Shown here: positions 29,886-40,626 of the stretch, in pieces
Layout: each line of letters opens with the position of its first letter
Numbering within the stretch: position 1 is the first letter of the stretch
Notes under the pieces: generated by a model
What the model was told of the DNA's origin: nothing
Seen by the model: only the letters and a program-made list of their open reading frames with translations
The model's database searches: none
Program-made: the position numbers and the translations under genes
NCBI RefSeq assembly: GCF_023703325.1
Contig: NZ_JAMQGM010000041.1
Location: 1 to 64,000 of the forward strand
Source of the DNA: Streptomyces meridianus
Lineage (GTDB): Bacteria > Actinomycetota > Actinomycetes > Streptomycetales > Streptomycetaceae
Direction: 5' to 3'
Length of the DNA: 64,000 nucleotides

Positions 29886-29984
29886 AAGGTCCGCGCACGA
29901 AGGCGGCGGCCGTCGGCGCCGACACCCCTGTACACCGCCCAACATAGGCGAACGGCGGTGCGGCTGTCCGCATCCTTGAGCAAG

Positions 29985-30009
29985 CGAAAACCAGCCCCCA
30001 CCTCGGGCT
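29985..30009 (-). terminator. Intrinsic-type terminator at the cyclophilin stop
   Basis: On the minus strand AGCCC and GGGCT pair around GAGGTGG and are followed by GGTTTT. A short stem, but the T run is unusual for this GC-rich genome. Confidence 0.4.
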
Positions 30010-30842
30010 CAGGACGTGCGCACCGTCGCCCGGTCGATCACCACGGTCGCGTTGGGCGCAGTGTTCTGCGCGGCGTCGGGGGGTGCGGCCCCGGCGTCCG
30101 CGATCTTCTTCAGCACGTCCTTGCCACCGGTGACGGTGCCGAACGGCGTGTAGTCGGGCGGCAGCCGGCTGTCCTTGTACACGAGGAAGAACTGGCTGCC
30201 GCCACTGTTCCGGCCCTGGCCGGTCCGGGCGTTGTACTGGTTGGCCATGGCGACCGTGCCCGCCGGGTAGACCTTGCCCTTCAGCCTCGGGTCCTTGAGG
30301 TTCTCGTCCGGGATCGTGTAACCGGGACCGCCCCGGCCGGTGCCCTCGGGGTCGCCGCACTGGAGGACGTAGATGCCGCCGGTCGTCAGACGGTGACATT
30401 TGGTGTGGTCGAAGAAGCCCTGTCCGGCAAGGAAGTTGAAGGAGTTGACCGTGTGCGGGGCCTTGGTCGCGTTCATCGTGATGCCGATGTCGCCGCAGGT
30501 GGTCTCGAGTCGCATGATGTACGACGCGGTCCGGTCGACGCTGAGGGCCGGCTCCTTCTTCCACTGCTCGCCGCTCGGTTTCCCCGCGGCCGGCCTCGCA
30601 CAGGGGTCGGCGGGCTTGCCCGAGGGGGACGCCTCGGGCGCCGCGTTGTCCTTCTTCCCCTCGTCGTCCCGGAAGACGTCGGTGGCGTACGCGAACACCC
30701 CCGCGCCCAGGGCGATGGCGAGGCCGACGGCGATCGCGGCGTTCCGGCGGTGGGCCTTCCTGCGCTGCGCTGTGCGGCGTTCCTGCTGCCGCAGGAACTT
30801 CTCCCTGGCGAGCTGCCGTCGCCGCTGGTCCTTGGTGACCAC
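30009..30842 (-). CDS. Membrane-anchored cyclophilin-type peptidyl-prolyl isomerase
   Basis: 277 residues from GTG 30842 with GGAGGG upstream. A basic cytoplasmic N-terminus (about 1-33), one transmembrane helix (34-53), a disordered linker, and an extracytoplasmic cyclophilin domain from about residue 95 to the end. Active-site landmarks are present in divergent form: [16 protein letters not shown] for the usual FHRVI...QGGD, and GGSQFFLVY intact. Probably assists folding of exported proteins. The QC in place of QG and the missing Phe may lower activity. Diverges from the hydrolase gene. Confidence 0.92.
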   Translation of the reverse strand: MVTKDQRRRQLAREKFLRQQERRTAQRRKAHRRNAAIAVGLAIALGAGVFAYATDVFRDDEGKKDNAAPEASPSGKPADPCARPAAGKPSGEQWKKEPALSVDRTASYIMRLETTCGDIGITMNATKAPHTVNSFNFLAGQGFFDHTKCHRLTTGGIYVLQCGDPEGTGRGGPGYTIPDENLKDPRLKGKVYPAGTVAMANQYNARTGQGRNSGGSQFFLVYKDSRLPPDYTPFGTVTGGKDVLKKIADAGAAPPDAAQNTAPNATVVIDRATVRTS

Positions 30843-30988
30843 CGGTTCCCTCCTGTCGCGTCGTGTGCGGGCCTTCGGGCCGCCTGCTGCGTCGAGGCGT
30901 ACCGTATACGGGTTCGCCGTCCGCAGGGCACCGCCGGTAGGCTCTGATCTGCTCAGATTCCTGATCCGGACGAAAGCTGAGGGCGAAC

Positions 30989-31702
30989 GTGCTCATTGCC
31001 GGGTTCCCCGCCGGGGCCTGGGGGACCAACTGCTACCTGGTCGCCCCCGCCGCCGGCGAGGAGTGCGTGATCATCGATCCGGGGCACCAGGCGGCCCAGG
31101 GCGTCGAAGAGGCACTCGCGAAGCATCGGCTCAAGCCCGTCGCCGTCGTCCTCACCCACGGACACATCGACCACGTGGCCTCCGTGGTGCCGGTCTGCGG
31201 CGCGCACGACGTGCCGGCCTGGATCCACCCACGGGACCGCTACATGATGAGCGACCCGGAGAAGGCGCTCGGCCGGTCGATCGGGCAGCCGCTGATGGGC
31301 GAGCTGACGGTGGGCGAACCCGACGACGTCCAGGAGCTTGCGGACGGTGCCCAACTGGACCTTGCCGGCATGCGGTTCGGTGTCACGCACGCACCGGGGC
31401 ATACCAAGGGGTCGGTGACCTTCAGGCTGCCCGAGAGCGCCGACGTGCCGTCGATCTTCTTCTCGGGCGACCTGCTTTTCGCCGGCTCCATAGGACGCAC
31501 CGACCTGCCCGGCGGCGACCACACCGAGATGCTCGCCTCGCTGGGCCGGGTGTGCCTGCCGCTCGACGACTCGACCGTGGTGCTGTCCGGCCACGGCCCC
31601 CAGACGACCATCGGCCGCGAGCGCGCCACCAACCCGTTTCTGCGGGAGGTGGCGGCCGGCCTCGGAAGCGGCGGAAGCGCCGCTCCGCGACGAGGAATGT
31701 GA
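30989..31702 (+). CDS. Metallo-beta-lactamase-fold hydrolase (glyoxalase II-like)
   Basis: 237 residues. The zinc-binding signature THGHIDH is at 56-62, with the further ligands in [10 protein letters not shown] and FSGDLLF and a terminal histidine in VLSGHGP, so a binuclear metal site is complete. The family includes glyoxalase II and related thioesterases; the substrate here is unknown. GTG start. The stop overlaps or adjoins hisS, with which it is probably co-transcribed, as in other actinobacteria. Confidence 0.9.
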   Translation: MLIAGFPAGAWGTNCYLVAPAAGEECVIIDPGHQAAQGVEEALAKHRLKPVAVVLTHGHIDHVASVVPVCGAHDVPAWIHPRDRYMMSDPEKALGRSIGQPLMGELTVGEPDDVQELADGAQLDLAGMRFGVTHAPGHTKGSVTFRLPESADVPSIFFSGDLLFAGSIGRTDLPGGDHTEMLASLGRVCLPLDDSTVVLSGHGPQTTIGRERATNPFLREVAAGLGSGGSAAPRRGM

Positions 31703-31713
31703 CGACTTCTCCC

Positions 31714-32976
31714 GTGAGCACCTTCAAGGCCCCCAAGGGCACCTACGACCTGCTTCCGCCGGACTCCGCGAACTATCTGGCGGTGCGCGAGATGATCTCC
31801 GCCCCGCTCCGGCGCGCGGGGTACGGCTACATCGAGACCCCCGGTTTCGAGAACGTCGAGCTCTTCGCCCGCGGTGTCGGCGAGTCCACCGACATCGTGA
31901 CCAAGGAGATGTACACGCTCACCACCAAGGGCGGCGACGAGCTCGCCCTGCGCCCGGAGGGCACCGCCTCCGTGCTGCGTGCCGCGCTGGAGGCCAACCT
32001 CCACAAACTCGGGAACCTGCCCGTCAAGCTCTGGTACTCCGGGTCCTACTACCGCTACGAGCGGCCGCAGAAGGGCCGCTACCGCCACTTCTCGCAGGTC
32101 GGCGCCGAGGCCATCGGGGCTCAGGACCCCGCGCTCGACGCAGAGTTGATCATCCTGGCGGTGGACGCATACCGCTCGCTGGGCCTGAAGAACTTCCGGC
32201 TGCTGCTGAACTCGCTCGGCGACCAGGAGTGCCGCCCGGTCTACCGCGCCGCGCTCCAGGACTTCCTGCGCGGGCTCGACCTCGACGACGACACCCGCAA
32301 GCGGATCGACATCAATCCGCTGCGGGTGCTCGACGACAAGCGCGACTCGGTGCAGAAGCAGCTCGCCGGTGCGCCGATGATGCGCGACCACCTGTGCGAG
32401 GCGTGCAAGGAGTACCACGACACGGTGCGTGAACTCCTGCTCGCGGCAGGTGTCGAGTTCGAGGACGACCCGAAGCTGGTCCGCGGTCTCGACTACTACA
32501 CGCGCACGACCTTCGAGTTCGTCCACGACGGCCTGGGCTCGCAGTCCGCGGTCGGCGGTGGCGGGCGCTACGACGGTCTGTCGGAGATGATCGGCGGCCC
32601 GGCGCTGCCCTCCGTCGGCTGGGCGCTCGGCGTGGACCGCACGGTTCTCGCGTTGCAGGCCGAGGGAGTCGAACTCCGACTGCCGTCCGCCACGCAGGTG
32701 TTCGCGGTACCGCTCGGCGACGATGCGCGGCGTGCCCTGTTCGGCATCGTCACCGGGTTGCGCCGGGCCGGGATCGCCGCGGACTTCGCGTTCGGCGGCA
32801 AGGGCCTCAAGAACGCGATGAAATCGGCCAACCGGTCGGGCGCGCGGTACGCCGTGGTCGCCGGCGAGCGGGACCTCGCCGAGGGCAGCGTCCAGCTCAA
32901 GGACCTCGAGACGGGCGAGCAGCAGCCGGTCGCGCTGGACGAGGTCGTGGCCGAGCTCTCCCGCCGGCTGGCCTGA
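31714..32976 (+). CDS. hisS: Histidine-tRNA ligase
   Basis: 420 residues from GTG 31714, where the family normally begins ([14 protein letters not shown]); GTG 31699 overlaps the preceding stop (GTGA) and would add five residues, and GAGGA is badly spaced for either. Class II motifs are clear: motif 2 region [14 protein letters not shown] and [12 protein letters not shown], the two histidine-specific segments [15 protein letters not shown] and [14 protein letters not shown], and motif 3 near [12 protein letters not shown]. The C-terminal anticodon-binding domain follows. No T-box is visible. Confidence 0.96.
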   Translation: MSTFKAPKGTYDLLPPDSANYLAVREMISAPLRRAGYGYIETPGFENVELFARGVGESTDIVTKEMYTLTTKGGDELALRPEGTASVLRAALEANLHKLGNLPVKLWYSGSYYRYERPQKGRYRHFSQVGAEAIGAQDPALDAELIILAVDAYRSLGLKNFRLLLNSLGDQECRPVYRAALQDFLRGLDLDDDTRKRIDINPLRVLDDKRDSVQKQLAGAPMMRDHLCEACKEYHDTVRELLLAAGVEFEDDPKLVRGLDYYTRTTFEFVHDGLGSQSAVGGGGRYDGLSEMIGGPALPSVGWALGVDRTVLALQAEGVELRLPSATQVFAVPLGDDARRALFGIVTGLRRAGIAADFAFGGKGLKNAMKSANRSGARYAVVAGERDLAEGSVQLKDLETGEQQPVALDEVVAELSRRLA

Positions 32977-32995
32977 GCACGCCGTACCGTCGCAC

Positions 32996-33033
32996 CGCAG
33001 TGCCCGGACGGCCGTCGCCGTCCGGGCACTGCG
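32996..33033 (+). terminator. Terminator after hisS
   Basis: A perfect 17-bp stem (CGCAGTGCCCGGACGGC with its complement) and loop CGTC start 20 bases after hisS. Confidence 0.8.
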
Positions 33034-33185
33034 CTGTGCGGTGGCCCCGAAGAGCCCGGACGGCAACACCGTGCCGAGCCGGTCCCTCGTCCGGTGGACA
33101 ACTCCCGGTGACCGGTCTCCCTGGGGCACAATGTGCCTCGTGCCCGGCAGGGCGGCCATCTTCTCGGGAGCGACGGAACGGCACT

Positions 33186-33836
33186 ATGACGATGACAGCG
33201 CTTGACGACGTGTCCACCGACGGTGAACGGGGGGACGACACCCCGGCCACCATCGGCAGCAGCCGCGGCTTCGGATGGCTGCTGGTGATCACGGGCGCCG
33301 CCGGACTGCTCGCCGCCTGGGTGATCACCCTCGACAAGCTCAAGATCATGGAGGCGAAGCTCGAGGGGAAGACCTTCACCCCCGGCTGCAGCCTCAACCC
33401 GATCGTCTCCTGCGGCAACATCATGGAGAGCGCGCAGGCCAAGGCGTTCGGCTTTCCCAACCCCTGGCTGGGCCTGGCCACCTACGGCGTGGTGATCGGT
33501 ATCGGCCTCGGTCTCCTCGCCGGCGCACGCTACCGCCGCTGGTACTGGCTCGGTCTCAACGCCGGCACGCTGTTCGGCGTGGGCTTCTGCAGCTGGCTCC
33601 AGTACCAGTCGCTGTACGTCATCGGCTCGCTGTGCCTGTGGTGCTGCCTGGCCTGGGTCGCCACCATCGTCATGTTCTGCTATGTGACCGTGCACAACGT
33701 CCGCAACCGGGTCCTTCCCGCTCCCGAGGGCCTGCGGCGGACGCTGACCGAGTTCCACTGGGTGCCCCCGGTGCTTTGGGTGGGCGTGATCGGAATGCTC
33801 GTCCTGACCCGCTGGTGGTCGTTCTGGACCGGCTGA
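33186..33836 (+). CDS. Vitamin K epoxide reductase (VKOR) family protein
   Basis: 216 residues with five hydrophobic helices. VKOR homologues in actinobacteria reoxidise DsbA-like proteins using menaquinone and so drive disulfide formation outside the membrane. The redox pair is C150-LW-C153 in [10 protein letters not shown], and the loop cysteines C68 and C76 are in [16 protein letters not shown], as in VKOR. A further cysteine (C154) follows the pair. No fused thioredoxin domain, so a separate DsbA partner is needed. ATG start with GGAG upstream. Single gene. Confidence 0.93.
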   Translation: MTMTALDDVSTDGERGDDTPATIGSSRGFGWLLVITGAAGLLAAWVITLDKLKIMEAKLEGKTFTPGCSLNPIVSCGNIMESAQAKAFGFPNPWLGLATYGVVIGIGLGLLAGARYRRWYWLGLNAGTLFGVGFCSWLQYQSLYVIGSLCLWCCLAWVATIVMFCYVTVHNVRNRVLPAPEGLRRTLTEFHWVPPVLWVGVIGMLVLTRWWSFWTG

Positions 33837-33912
33837 CCGGGCGGACCCACCCGGCCCGAGCCTGATCCGGCACCCCACCGGACTGTCGGAACGGTGCCAT
33901 AGGCTTCTCTGC

Positions 33913-35337
33913 GTGGAGCCCGATCTGTTCACCGCCGCCGCCGAGGACCGCCAGGAGAAGGACCCGGCAGGCAGCCCGCTGGCCGTGCGCATGCGCCCCC
34001 GCACCCTGGACGAGGTCGTGGGCCAGCAGCATCTGCTGAGACCCGGAGCGCCGCTGCGACGCCTGGTCGGCGAGGGTGCGGGCGGACCGGCCGGCGCCTC
34101 GTCCGTGATCCTCTGGGGCCCTCCGGGAACCGGCAAGACGACCCTGGCCTATGTGGTCAGTCAGGCCACCAACAAGCGTTTCGTGGAGCTGTCCGCGATC
34201 ACCTCCGGGGTCAAGGAGGTCCGCGCGGTCATCGACGGCGCACGGCGGGCATCGGGTGGGTACGGCAAGGAGACCGTGCTGTTCCTCGACGAGATCCACC
34301 GGTTCAGCAAGGCCCAGCAGGACTCGCTGCTCCCGGCCGTCGAGAACCGCTGGGTGACCCTTGTTGCGGCGACCACCGAGAACCCCTACTTCTCGATCAT
34401 CTCGCCCCTGCTCTCCCGCTCACTGCTGCTCACGCTGGAGCCGCTCACCGACGACGACCTGCGCTCCCTGCTGCGCCGGGCGGTCGGGGACGAGCGCGGG
34501 CTCGGCGGCGCCGTCCGCCTGCCGGAGGACGCCGAGGCGCACCTGCTGCGGATCGCCGGCGGAGACGCCCGTCGTGCGCTCACCGCGCTGGAGGCGGGGG
34601 CGGGCTCGGCCATCGCCCGCGGCGAGCAGGAGGTCTCGCTGCGCACGCTGGAGGAGTCCGTCGACCGGGCCGCGGTGACGTACGACCGGGACGGCGACCA
34701 GCACTACGACGTCGCCAGCGCGCTCATCAAGTCCATCCGCGGGTCCGACGTGGACGCCGCCCTGCACTACCTGGCCCGCATGATCGAGGCGGGCGAGGAC
34801 CCCCGGTTCATCGCCCGGCGTCTGATGATCTCGGCGAGCGAGGACATCGGCATGGCCGACCCCACGGCGCTGCAGACCGCCGTCGCAGCCGCTCAGGCCG
34901 TGGCGCTGATCGGTTTTCCCGAGGCGCGCATAGCCCTCGGTCAGGCGACAGTCGCGCTTGCTCTCGCGCCGAAGTCCAACGCCGCCTATCTGGCGATCGA
35001 CGCGGCTCTGGCCGACGTCCGGGCGGGCCATGCGGGCCCCGTGCCGCCGCACCTGCGCGACGGCCACTACAAGGGCGCGCAGAAGCTCGGTCATGCGCGG
35101 GGGTACGTGTACCCGCACGACGTGCCGGGCGGCATCGCCCAGCAGCAGTACGCGCCCGACGCGGTGCGGGGCAGGCGCTACTACGAACCGACCCGTTACG
35201 GCGCCGAGGCCCGTTATGCCGACGTGCTGGAGCGGGTCCGTGAACGGCTGGGCCGTGGTGGGGCTCCCGAGGGCGACGGTGACAGCGCCGGGGCTGCGGA
35301 CCCGGCCGGTGACAGCGGACGGCAGTCCGGCACCTGA
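33913..35337 (+). CDS. rarA: Replication-associated recombination AAA+ ATPase
   Basis: 474 residues of the RarA/MgsA/WRNIP1 family, which acts at stalled replication forks. Walker A is [10 protein letters not shown] (68-77), Walker [11 protein letters not shown], sensor 1 LVAATTENP, followed by the arginine-finger region [12 protein letters not shown]. The C-terminal tetramerisation domain has the typical [15 protein letters not shown] and [10 protein letters not shown] segments. A Gly/Asp-rich tail ends the protein. The GTG start has no Shine-Dalgarno and may be leaderless. Convergent with the DUF2470 gene. Confidence 0.95.
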   Translation: MEPDLFTAAAEDRQEKDPAGSPLAVRMRPRTLDEVVGQQHLLRPGAPLRRLVGEGAGGPAGASSVILWGPPGTGKTTLAYVVSQATNKRFVELSAITSGVKEVRAVIDGARRASGGYGKETVLFLDEIHRFSKAQQDSLLPAVENRWVTLVAATTENPYFSIISPLLSRSLLLTLEPLTDDDLRSLLRRAVGDERGLGGAVRLPEDAEAHLLRIAGGDARRALTALEAGAGSAIARGEQEVSLRTLEESVDRAAVTYDRDGDQHYDVASALIKSIRGSDVDAALHYLARMIEAGEDPRFIARRLMISASEDIGMADPTALQTAVAAAQAVALIGFPEARIALGQATVALALAPKSNAAYLAIDAALADVRAGHAGPVPPHLRDGHYKGAQKLGHARGYVYPHDVPGGIAQQQYAPDAVRGRRYYEPTRYGAEARYADVLERVRERLGRGGAPEGDGDSAGAADPAGDSGRQSGT

Positions 35338-35388
35338 CGGGTCAGCCGGCCCGGTACGGCAGGCAGCGACCGGGGATGCCGCGCGGAC

Positions 35389-36303
35389 TCAGCCCGCCCG
35401 GGCCGCGCCGTCGAGGAGCCGGTGCAGGGCCCGGCGCAGGGCGGGGAGGTCCCGGACCGGTTCGGGGAAGTCGAAGCGGGCGTCGAAGACGGGCCGGTCC
35501 CGGAGGTCCACGGTGTTGTCCTCCGGCCGCTCGGACCGGCCGAAGAAACGGACCCGCAGTCCGAACCGGTTCAGGGCCACCGGAACCGCCGTTTCGTCCG
35601 CGGCGCAGGTGGTCGCACCGGGTCGGTCGAGCAGGGTGCACAGGCCCCGGATCAGGTCGCCGTGCGCCGAGGCCAGGTGCTGGAGCAGCTCCGTCTCGTG
35701 GTGGACGAAAGGATCGTGGCCGGCCGCGGCGAACTCGTCCGCCTCGACATCGCCCGCTCCCCGCAGGTCGTCGATGTTCGCCTCACCCACCTCGAGCCGC
35801 AGCAGCATCCAGCCGCTCCCCGGAGCGGTCGGGGCCTCGGCCGCGACCGCCGCAGCGGCCGCAGTCCGCTTCGCCGGCAGCGCCGCACCGGCCTCGCGTT
35901 CGGCCCGGTCGCGCACCGGCGTCAGCCACCCGCCGACCCGGGCGCGGCCGCGGATACGATGGGGTACGGCGACCGGCGCCACGTCCGTGACCTCCATCAC
36001 GGCCACCACGTCGTCGTCCTGTGCGTGGGTCGCGGCGCGAGCCGCGGGGGAGTCCCCGGGCACCAGCAGGAGCACGTTTCCGTCGGGAGCGACGGTGCGT
36101 GCCACGGGCGTCCCCGCCAGGTGTTCCACCGGTTCCGCTCCGGGAACAACGAGCACCGCGGAGGCGTCGGACTCCACGAGGGTTCGTACACGCTCGGCGG
36201 CCGAGGGCCGTCCGGCGTCTTCCGCGGGACGCGGCTGACCCGCATCCGAGCCGCACGCCGGTGTTCCGGCGGCGCCGGTCGCGGGGGTCCCAGGTCGAAA
36301 CAT
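35389..36303 (-). CDS. DUF2470 protein, probable haem/iron-related
   Basis: 304 residues from ATG 36303, with GGAGGAG upstream. The N-terminal ~35 residues are a disordered Pro/Ala/Gly stretch. The middle resembles a split-barrel flavin or haem oxygenase-like fold (ASAVLVVPGAEPVEHLAG; HAQDDDVVAVMEVTD). The C-terminal ~90 residues carry DUF2470 (HHETELLQHLASAHGDLIRG), found in HugZ-type haem-utilisation proteins. A near-consensus iron box sits 15 bases upstream of its start, which supports expression under iron limitation. Haem degradation is inferred from the family. Confidence 0.85.
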   Translation of the reverse strand: MFRPGTPATGAAGTPACGSDAGQPRPAEDAGRPSAAERVRTLVESDASAVLVVPGAEPVEHLAGTPVARTVAPDGNVLLLVPGDSPAARAATHAQDDDVVAVMEVTDVAPVAVPHRIRGRARVGGWLTPVRDRAEREAGAALPAKRTAAAAAVAAEAPTAPGSGWMLLRLEVGEANIDDLRGAGDVEADEFAAAGHDPFVHHETELLQHLASAHGDLIRGLCTLLDRPGATTCAADETAVPVALNRFGLRVRFFGRSERPEDNTVDLRDRPVFDARFDFPEPVRDLPALRRALHRLLDGAARAG

Positions 36304-36317
36304 GCGTTCTCCTCCGC

Positions 36318-36336
36318 TAAGGTAAGCCTCACCTAA
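36318..36336. promoter_or_regulatory. DmdR/IdeR/DtxR iron box
   Basis: The 19-base sequence TAAGGTAAGCCTCACCTAA is a near-palindrome close to the DtxR/IdeR consensus TTAGGTTAGGCTAACCTAA. It lies 15 bases upstream of the DUF2470 start and 22 bases upstream of rpsD on the other strand. An iron-loaded DmdR repressor binding here would block the DUF2470 promoter; an effect on rpsD is possible because the whole intergenic gap is only 55 bases. Confidence 0.8.
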
Positions 36337-36358
36337 TTTACATGGAGGATCGTTCCAC

Positions 36359-36970
36359 GTGAACCAGTCGCGTCCCAAGGTCAAGAAGTCGAGGGCGCTC
36401 GGCATTGCGCTGACCCCGAAGGCCGTCAAGTACTTCGAGGCACGCCCCTACCCGCCCGGCGAGCACGGCCGCGGCCGCAAGCAGAACAGCGACTACAAGG
36501 TCCGGCTGCTGGAGAAGCAGCGCCTGCGTGCCCAGTACGACATCAGCGAGCGTCAGATGGTTCGCGCCTACGACCGTGCCCGGAAGGTCGAGGGCAAGAC
36601 GGGCGAGGCTCTGATCATCGAGCTCGAGCGCCGTCTGGATGCGCTCGTCCTGCGCTCGGGTATCGCCCGCACCGTCTACCAGGCGCGCCAGATGGTGGTG
36701 CACGGCCACATCGAGGTCAACGGCCGCAAGGTCGACAAGCCGTCGTTCCGGGTCCGCCCGGACGACGTGGTCATGGTCCGCGAGCGCAGCCGTGACAAGC
36801 ACCCCTTCCAGGTGGCCCGCGAGGGCGGCTACGCGCCCGACGGCGAGACCCCGCGCTACCTCGAGGTCAACCTGAAGGCGCTCGCCTTCCGGCTCGACCG
36901 GGACCCGAACCGCAAGGAGGTCCCGGTGATCTGCGACGAGCAGCTCGTCGTCGAGTACTACGCGCGCTGA
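36359..36970 (+). CDS. rpsD: 30S ribosomal protein S4 (zinc-free form)
   Basis: 203 residues. Primary 16S rRNA-binding protein; the S4 RNA-binding domain is [20 protein letters not shown] onward. The N-terminal cysteine zinc motif found in many S4 proteins is absent: there is no Cys in the first 190 residues. GTG start with GGAGG upstream. Transcribed alone, away from the other ribosomal genes, with a strong terminator after it and an iron box in front. Confidence 0.96.
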   Translation: MNQSRPKVKKSRALGIALTPKAVKYFEARPYPPGEHGRGRKQNSDYKVRLLEKQRLRAQYDISERQMVRAYDRARKVEGKTGEALIIELERRLDALVLRSGIARTVYQARQMVVHGHIEVNGRKVDKPSFRVRPDDVVMVRERSRDKHPFQVAREGGYAPDGETPRYLEVNLKALAFRLDRDPNRKEVPVICDEQLVVEYYAR

Positions 36971-36994
36971 ACGTCCGGTGCCCGCGTCCCACCG

Positions 36995-37027
36995 GTCCGC
37001 CGCACCCCCCGGGGGGGTGCGGCGGAC
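36995..37027 (+). terminator. Terminator after rpsD
   Basis: GTCCGCCGCACCCCC pairs with its complement (about 15 bp) with a 3-base loop in the C/G run, 25 bases after rpsD. Confidence 0.75.
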
Positions 37028-37185
37028 TCGTGCGTCGCCGCCCGGTCCGTGCCGCCCGGGTGCCGGGTGGTAATCCGGTACGGGCCCCTCGCACAGGCGC
37101 GATAAGGTCGATACCTGCCGCCGACCGGCCCGGAGATCCGGCCGCCCTTGAACGCGGCGGCCGAATCGATCACAGGGAGCGGTGG

Positions 37186-37629
37186 ATGGTGTCCGGTGGA
37201 GAGGTGGCCGGGATCCTCGTGGCCGTCTTCTGGGCGATCCTGGTGTCATTCCTCGCCGTGGTGCTGGTGCGGCTCGCCCAAGTCCTCAAGGCGACCACCA
37301 AGTTGGTGGCCGACGTGACGGAGCAGGCGGTCCCGCTGCTCGGTGAGGCATCCGCGACGGTGCGCACGGCGCAGACCCAGCTTGAGCGGGTCGACGCGAT
37401 CGCCACCGATGTCCAGGAGGTCACCTCCAACGCCTCGGCGCTCTCCACCACCGTCGCATCGACTTTCGGCGGTCCGCTCGTCAAGGTCGCGGCCTTCGGT
37501 TACGGCGTTCGCCGGGCCCTGGGCCGCAAGGACGCACCCGTCCCGTCCCCGCGGCGTACCGTGATCGTGGGACGCACACTGCCATCGGCCCGGCGCGGCA
37601 GCAGGCGCGACCGGGGCAAGAAGGACTGA
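37186..37629 (+). CDS. DUF948 membrane-anchored protein
   Basis: 147 residues from ATG 37186 (AGGGAG upstream). One N-terminal transmembrane helix (about 8-28) followed by an amphipathic helix with repeated Val/Thr/Asp pattern (LKATTKLVADVTEQAVPLLGE) typical of DUF948, and a basic tail. Function unknown in the family. It precedes the DUF6167-like gene by 7 bases and is probably in one transcript with alaS. Confidence 0.85.
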   Translation: MVSGGEVAGILVAVFWAILVSFLAVVLVRLAQVLKATTKLVADVTEQAVPLLGEASATVRTAQTQLERVDAIATDVQEVTSNASALSTTVASTFGGPLVKVAAFGYGVRRALGRKDAPVPSPRRTVIVGRTLPSARRGSRRDRGKKD

Positions 37630-37636
37630 GAGAGCG

Positions 37637-37957
37637 ATGTTCCGCCGTACGTTCTGGTTCACCGCGGGCGCCGCTGCCGGTGTGTGGGCCACCACGAAGG
37701 TCCAGAGCAGGCTGCGCCGGCTCACCCCCGAGAGTCTGGCCGCCCAGGCGGCCGACAAGGCCGTCGAAGCTGGACACCGGATCAAGGAGTTCGCGCTCGA
37801 CGTCCGCGCAGGCATGGCTCAGCGCGAGGGGGAGCTCAACGAAGCGCTCGGCCTCGAGGCCGGGGCCGGAACCGAGCACGAGCGGGAACTCGTCGCACGG
37901 CCCCGCCCCGCCCCGCTCACCCAGAAGCACACGTACAACCGGAATGAGGACCACTGA
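37637..37957 (+). CDS. Small membrane-associated protein (DUF6167-like)
   Basis: 106 residues. An N-terminal hydrophobic segment ([20 protein letters not shown]) with a basic flank, then an amphipathic helix rich in Ala/Glu/Lys, and a disordered end. It matches what I recall as the DUF6167 family, always small and close to alaS in streptomycetes. No function known. Its stop overlaps the alaS start (TGATG), so it is translationally coupled to alaS. Confidence 0.82.
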   Translation: MFRRTFWFTAGAAAGVWATTKVQSRLRRLTPESLAAQAADKAVEAGHRIKEFALDVRAGMAQREGELNEALGLEAGAGTEHERELVARPRPAPLTQKHTYNRNEDH

Positions 37958-40626
37958 TGGAGTCGGCTGAAATCCGTCGCCGCTGGCTGCGCTTCTTCGA
38001 GGAGCGGGGGCACACCGTCGTGCCGTCGGCGTCGCTCATCGCTGACGACCCGACCCTGCTGCTCGTCAATGCGGGCATGGTCCCCTTCAAGCCCTACTTC
38101 CTGGGCGAGGTCAAACCGCCGGCCCCGCGGGCCACCAGCGTGCAGAAGTGCGTGCGTACGCCCGACATCGAAGAGGTCGGCAAGACCACGCGGCACGGCA
38201 CGTTCTTCCAGATGTGCGGCAACTTCTCCTTCGGCGACTACTTCAAGGAAGGCGCCATCAAGCTTGCCTGGGAGCTGCTCACCAGCTCCCAGGAGGACGG
38301 CGGCTACGGGCTGGACCCGGAGCGGCTCTGGGTCACCGTCTACAAGGACGACGACGAGGCCGAACAGATCTGGCGCGACGTCGTCGGTGTCCCCGCCGAG
38401 CGCATCCAGCGCCTGGGCATGGCCGACAACTACTGGTCGATGGGCGTTCCCGGTCCCTGCGGCCCCTGCTCCGAGATCAACTACGACCGCGGCCCCGGGT
38501 TCGGAGCCGAGGGCGGCCCCGCCGTCAACGACGAGCGCTACGTGGAGATCTGGAACCTGGTCTTCATGCAGTACGAGCGCGGGCAGGGCTCCGGCAAGGA
38601 CGACTTCCCGATCCTGGGCGAACTGCCGAGCAAGAACATCGACACCGGCCTCGGTCTCGAGCGCCTCGCGATGATCCTGCAGGACGTCCACAACATGTAC
38701 GAGACCGACACCCTGCGCGTCGTGATGGACAAGGCCACGGAGCTCACCGGGGTCCGTTACGGCAGCGCCGCCGACACCGACGTGTCCCTGCGCGTCATCG
38801 CCGACCACCTGCGGACTTCCGTCATGCTCATCGGCGACGGCGTGACCCCGGGCAACGAGGGCCGCGGCTACGTCCTGCGCCGCATCATGCGCCGGGCCAT
38901 CCGCAACATGCGCCTGCTCGGCGCCACGGGGCCCGTCGTCGGTGAACTCGTCGACACCGTCATCAAGATGATGGGCGAGCAGTATCCCGAACTGCTCACC
39001 GAGCGGAAGCGGATCGAGACCGTCGCGCTCGGCGAGGAGGCCGCCTTCCTCAAGACCTTGAAGACCGGCACCAACATCCTCGACACGGCCGTGTCCGAGA
39101 CCAAGGCCGGCGGCTCGGGGGTGCTGCCGGGCGACAAGGCGTTCCTGCTGCACGACACGTGGGGCTTCCCCATCGACCTCACCCTCGAGATGGCCGCCGA
39201 ACAGGGCCTGACCGTGGACGAGGAGGGCTTCCGCCGCCTGATGAAGGAGCAGCGGGAGCGCGCCAAGGCCGATGCCAAGGCCAAGAAGCAGGGCCACGCC
39301 GACCTGTCCGCCTACCGGGAGGTCGCCGACACCTCCGGATCCACCGTCTTCACCGGCTACACCGACACCGAGGGCGAGTGCACGGTCGTCGGTCTGCTCG
39401 TCGACGGCGTGCCGTCGCCGGCCGCCCTGGAGGGCGACGAGGTGGAGATCGTCCTCGACCGCACACCGTTCTACGCCGAGGGCGGCGGCCAGTTGGCCGA
39501 CACCGGCCGGATCAGGCTCGAGAACGGCGCGGTCGTCGAGGTCCGGGACGTGCAGCAGCCGGTGCCGGGCGTCAGCGTGCACAAGGGCGTCGTCCAGGTC
39601 GGCGAGGTCACCGTCGGCTCGTCGGCCCACGCGCACATCGACGTGACCCGCCGCCGGGCTATCGCCCGTGCCCACAGCGCCACCCACCTCACCCACCAGG
39701 CGCTGCGGGACGCCCTCGGTCCCACCGCCGCGCAGGCCGGTTCGGAGAACTCTCCGGGACGCTTCCGCTTCGACTTCGGGTCGCCGTCCGCCGTGCCCGG
39801 CGGGGTGCTCACCGACGTCGAGCAGAAGATCAACGAGGTCCTCGCGCGTGAACTCGACGTGCGCGCCGAGGTCATGAGCATGGACGAGGCCAAGAAGCAG
39901 GGTGCCATCGCCGAGTTCGGCGAGAAGTACGGCGACCGGGTCCGCGTCGTCACGATCGGTGACTTCTCCAAGGAGCTGTGCGGCGGCACCCACGTGCACA
40001 ACACCTCGCAGCTCGGCCTCGTCAAGCTGCTCGGCGAGTCGTCCATCGGCTCCGGCGTGCGCCGGGTGGAGGCGCTGGTCGGCGTCGACGCCTACAACTT
40101 CCTGGCCCGCGAACACACGGTCGTCTCGCAGCTCACCGATCTGCTCAAGGGCCGGCCCGAGGAGCTGCCGGAGAAGATCTCCGGAATGCTCACGAAACTC
40201 CGGGACGCCGAGAAGGAGATCGAGCGCTTCCGCGCCGAAAAGGTCCTCCAGGCCGCTGCGGGCCTGGCCGAGGGTGCCCGGGACGTCCACGGGACCGCTC
40301 TGGTCACCGGACGGCTTCCGGACGGCACCGGTGCCGACGACCTGCGCAAGCTCGTCCTCGACGTGCGCGGTCGGATCCAGGGCGGCCGGCCGGCCGTCGT
40401 GGCCCTGTTCGCCGTGACCAACGGCCGGCCGCTGACGGTGATCGCCACCAACGAGGGCGCCCGGGAGCGGGGCATCAAGGCCGGCGAACTGGTCCGTGCC
40501 GCCGCCAAGACCCTGGGCGGCGGCGGTGGAGGCAAGGACGACGTCGCTCAGGGCGGCGGGCAGAACCCGGGCGCCGTCGACGAGGCCGTGGCCGCAGTGG
40601 AGCGCCTGGTCGCCGAGAAGGCGTGA
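37957..40626 (+). CDS. alaS: Alanine-tRNA ligase
   Basis: 889 residues, full length. Class II catalytic core at the N-terminus ([40 protein letters not shown]), then the tRNA recognition region, the editing domain with HSATH near residue 570 and the zinc-binding cysteine in [13 protein letters not shown], and the C-terminal C-Ala/DHHA1 domain ending in a glycine-rich segment (GGGGGGKDD). It should charge tRNA-Ala and deacylate mischarged Ser/Gly. Overlaps the gene before it and ruvX after it. Confidence 0.97.
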   Translation: MESAEIRRRWLRFFEERGHTVVPSASLIADDPTLLLVNAGMVPFKPYFLGEVKPPAPRATSVQKCVRTPDIEEVGKTTRHGTFFQMCGNFSFGDYFKEGAIKLAWELLTSSQEDGGYGLDPERLWVTVYKDDDEAEQIWRDVVGVPAERIQRLGMADNYWSMGVPGPCGPCSEINYDRGPGFGAEGGPAVNDERYVEIWNLVFMQYERGQGSGKDDFPILGELPSKNIDTGLGLERLAMILQDVHNMYETDTLRVVMDKATELTGVRYGSAADTDVSLRVIADHLRTSVMLIGDGVTPGNEGRGYVLRRIMRRAIRNMRLLGATGPVVGELVDTVIKMMGEQYPELLTERKRIETVALGEEAAFLKTLKTGTNILDTAVSETKAGGSGVLPGDKAFLLHDTWGFPIDLTLEMAAEQGLTVDEEGFRRLMKEQRERAKADAKAKKQGHADLSAYREVADTSGSTVFTGYTDTEGECTVVGLLVDGVPSPAALEGDEVEIVLDRTPFYAEGGGQLADTGRIRLENGAVVEVRDVQQPVPGVSVHKGVVQVGEVTVGSSAHAHIDVTRRRAIARAHSATHLTHQALRDALGPTAAQAGSENSPGRFRFDFGSPSAVPGGVLTDVEQKINEVLARELDVRAEVMSMDEAKKQGAIAEFGEKYGDRVRVVTIGDFSKELCGGTHVHNTSQLGLVKLLGESSIGSGVRRVEALVGVDAYNFLAREHTVVSQLTDLLKGRPEELPEKISGMLTKLRDAEKEIERFRAEKVLQAAAGLAEGARDVHGTALVTGRLPDGTGADDLRKLVLDVRGRIQGGRPAVVALFAVTNGRPLTVIATNEGARERGIKAGELVRAAAKTLGGGGGGKDDVAQGGGQNPGAVDEAVAAVERLVAEKA

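Noticed and set aside
37819-40290. 823-codon minus-strand frame opposite alaS
   Set aside because: Shadow frame; AlaS motifs and length are complete on the plus strand.
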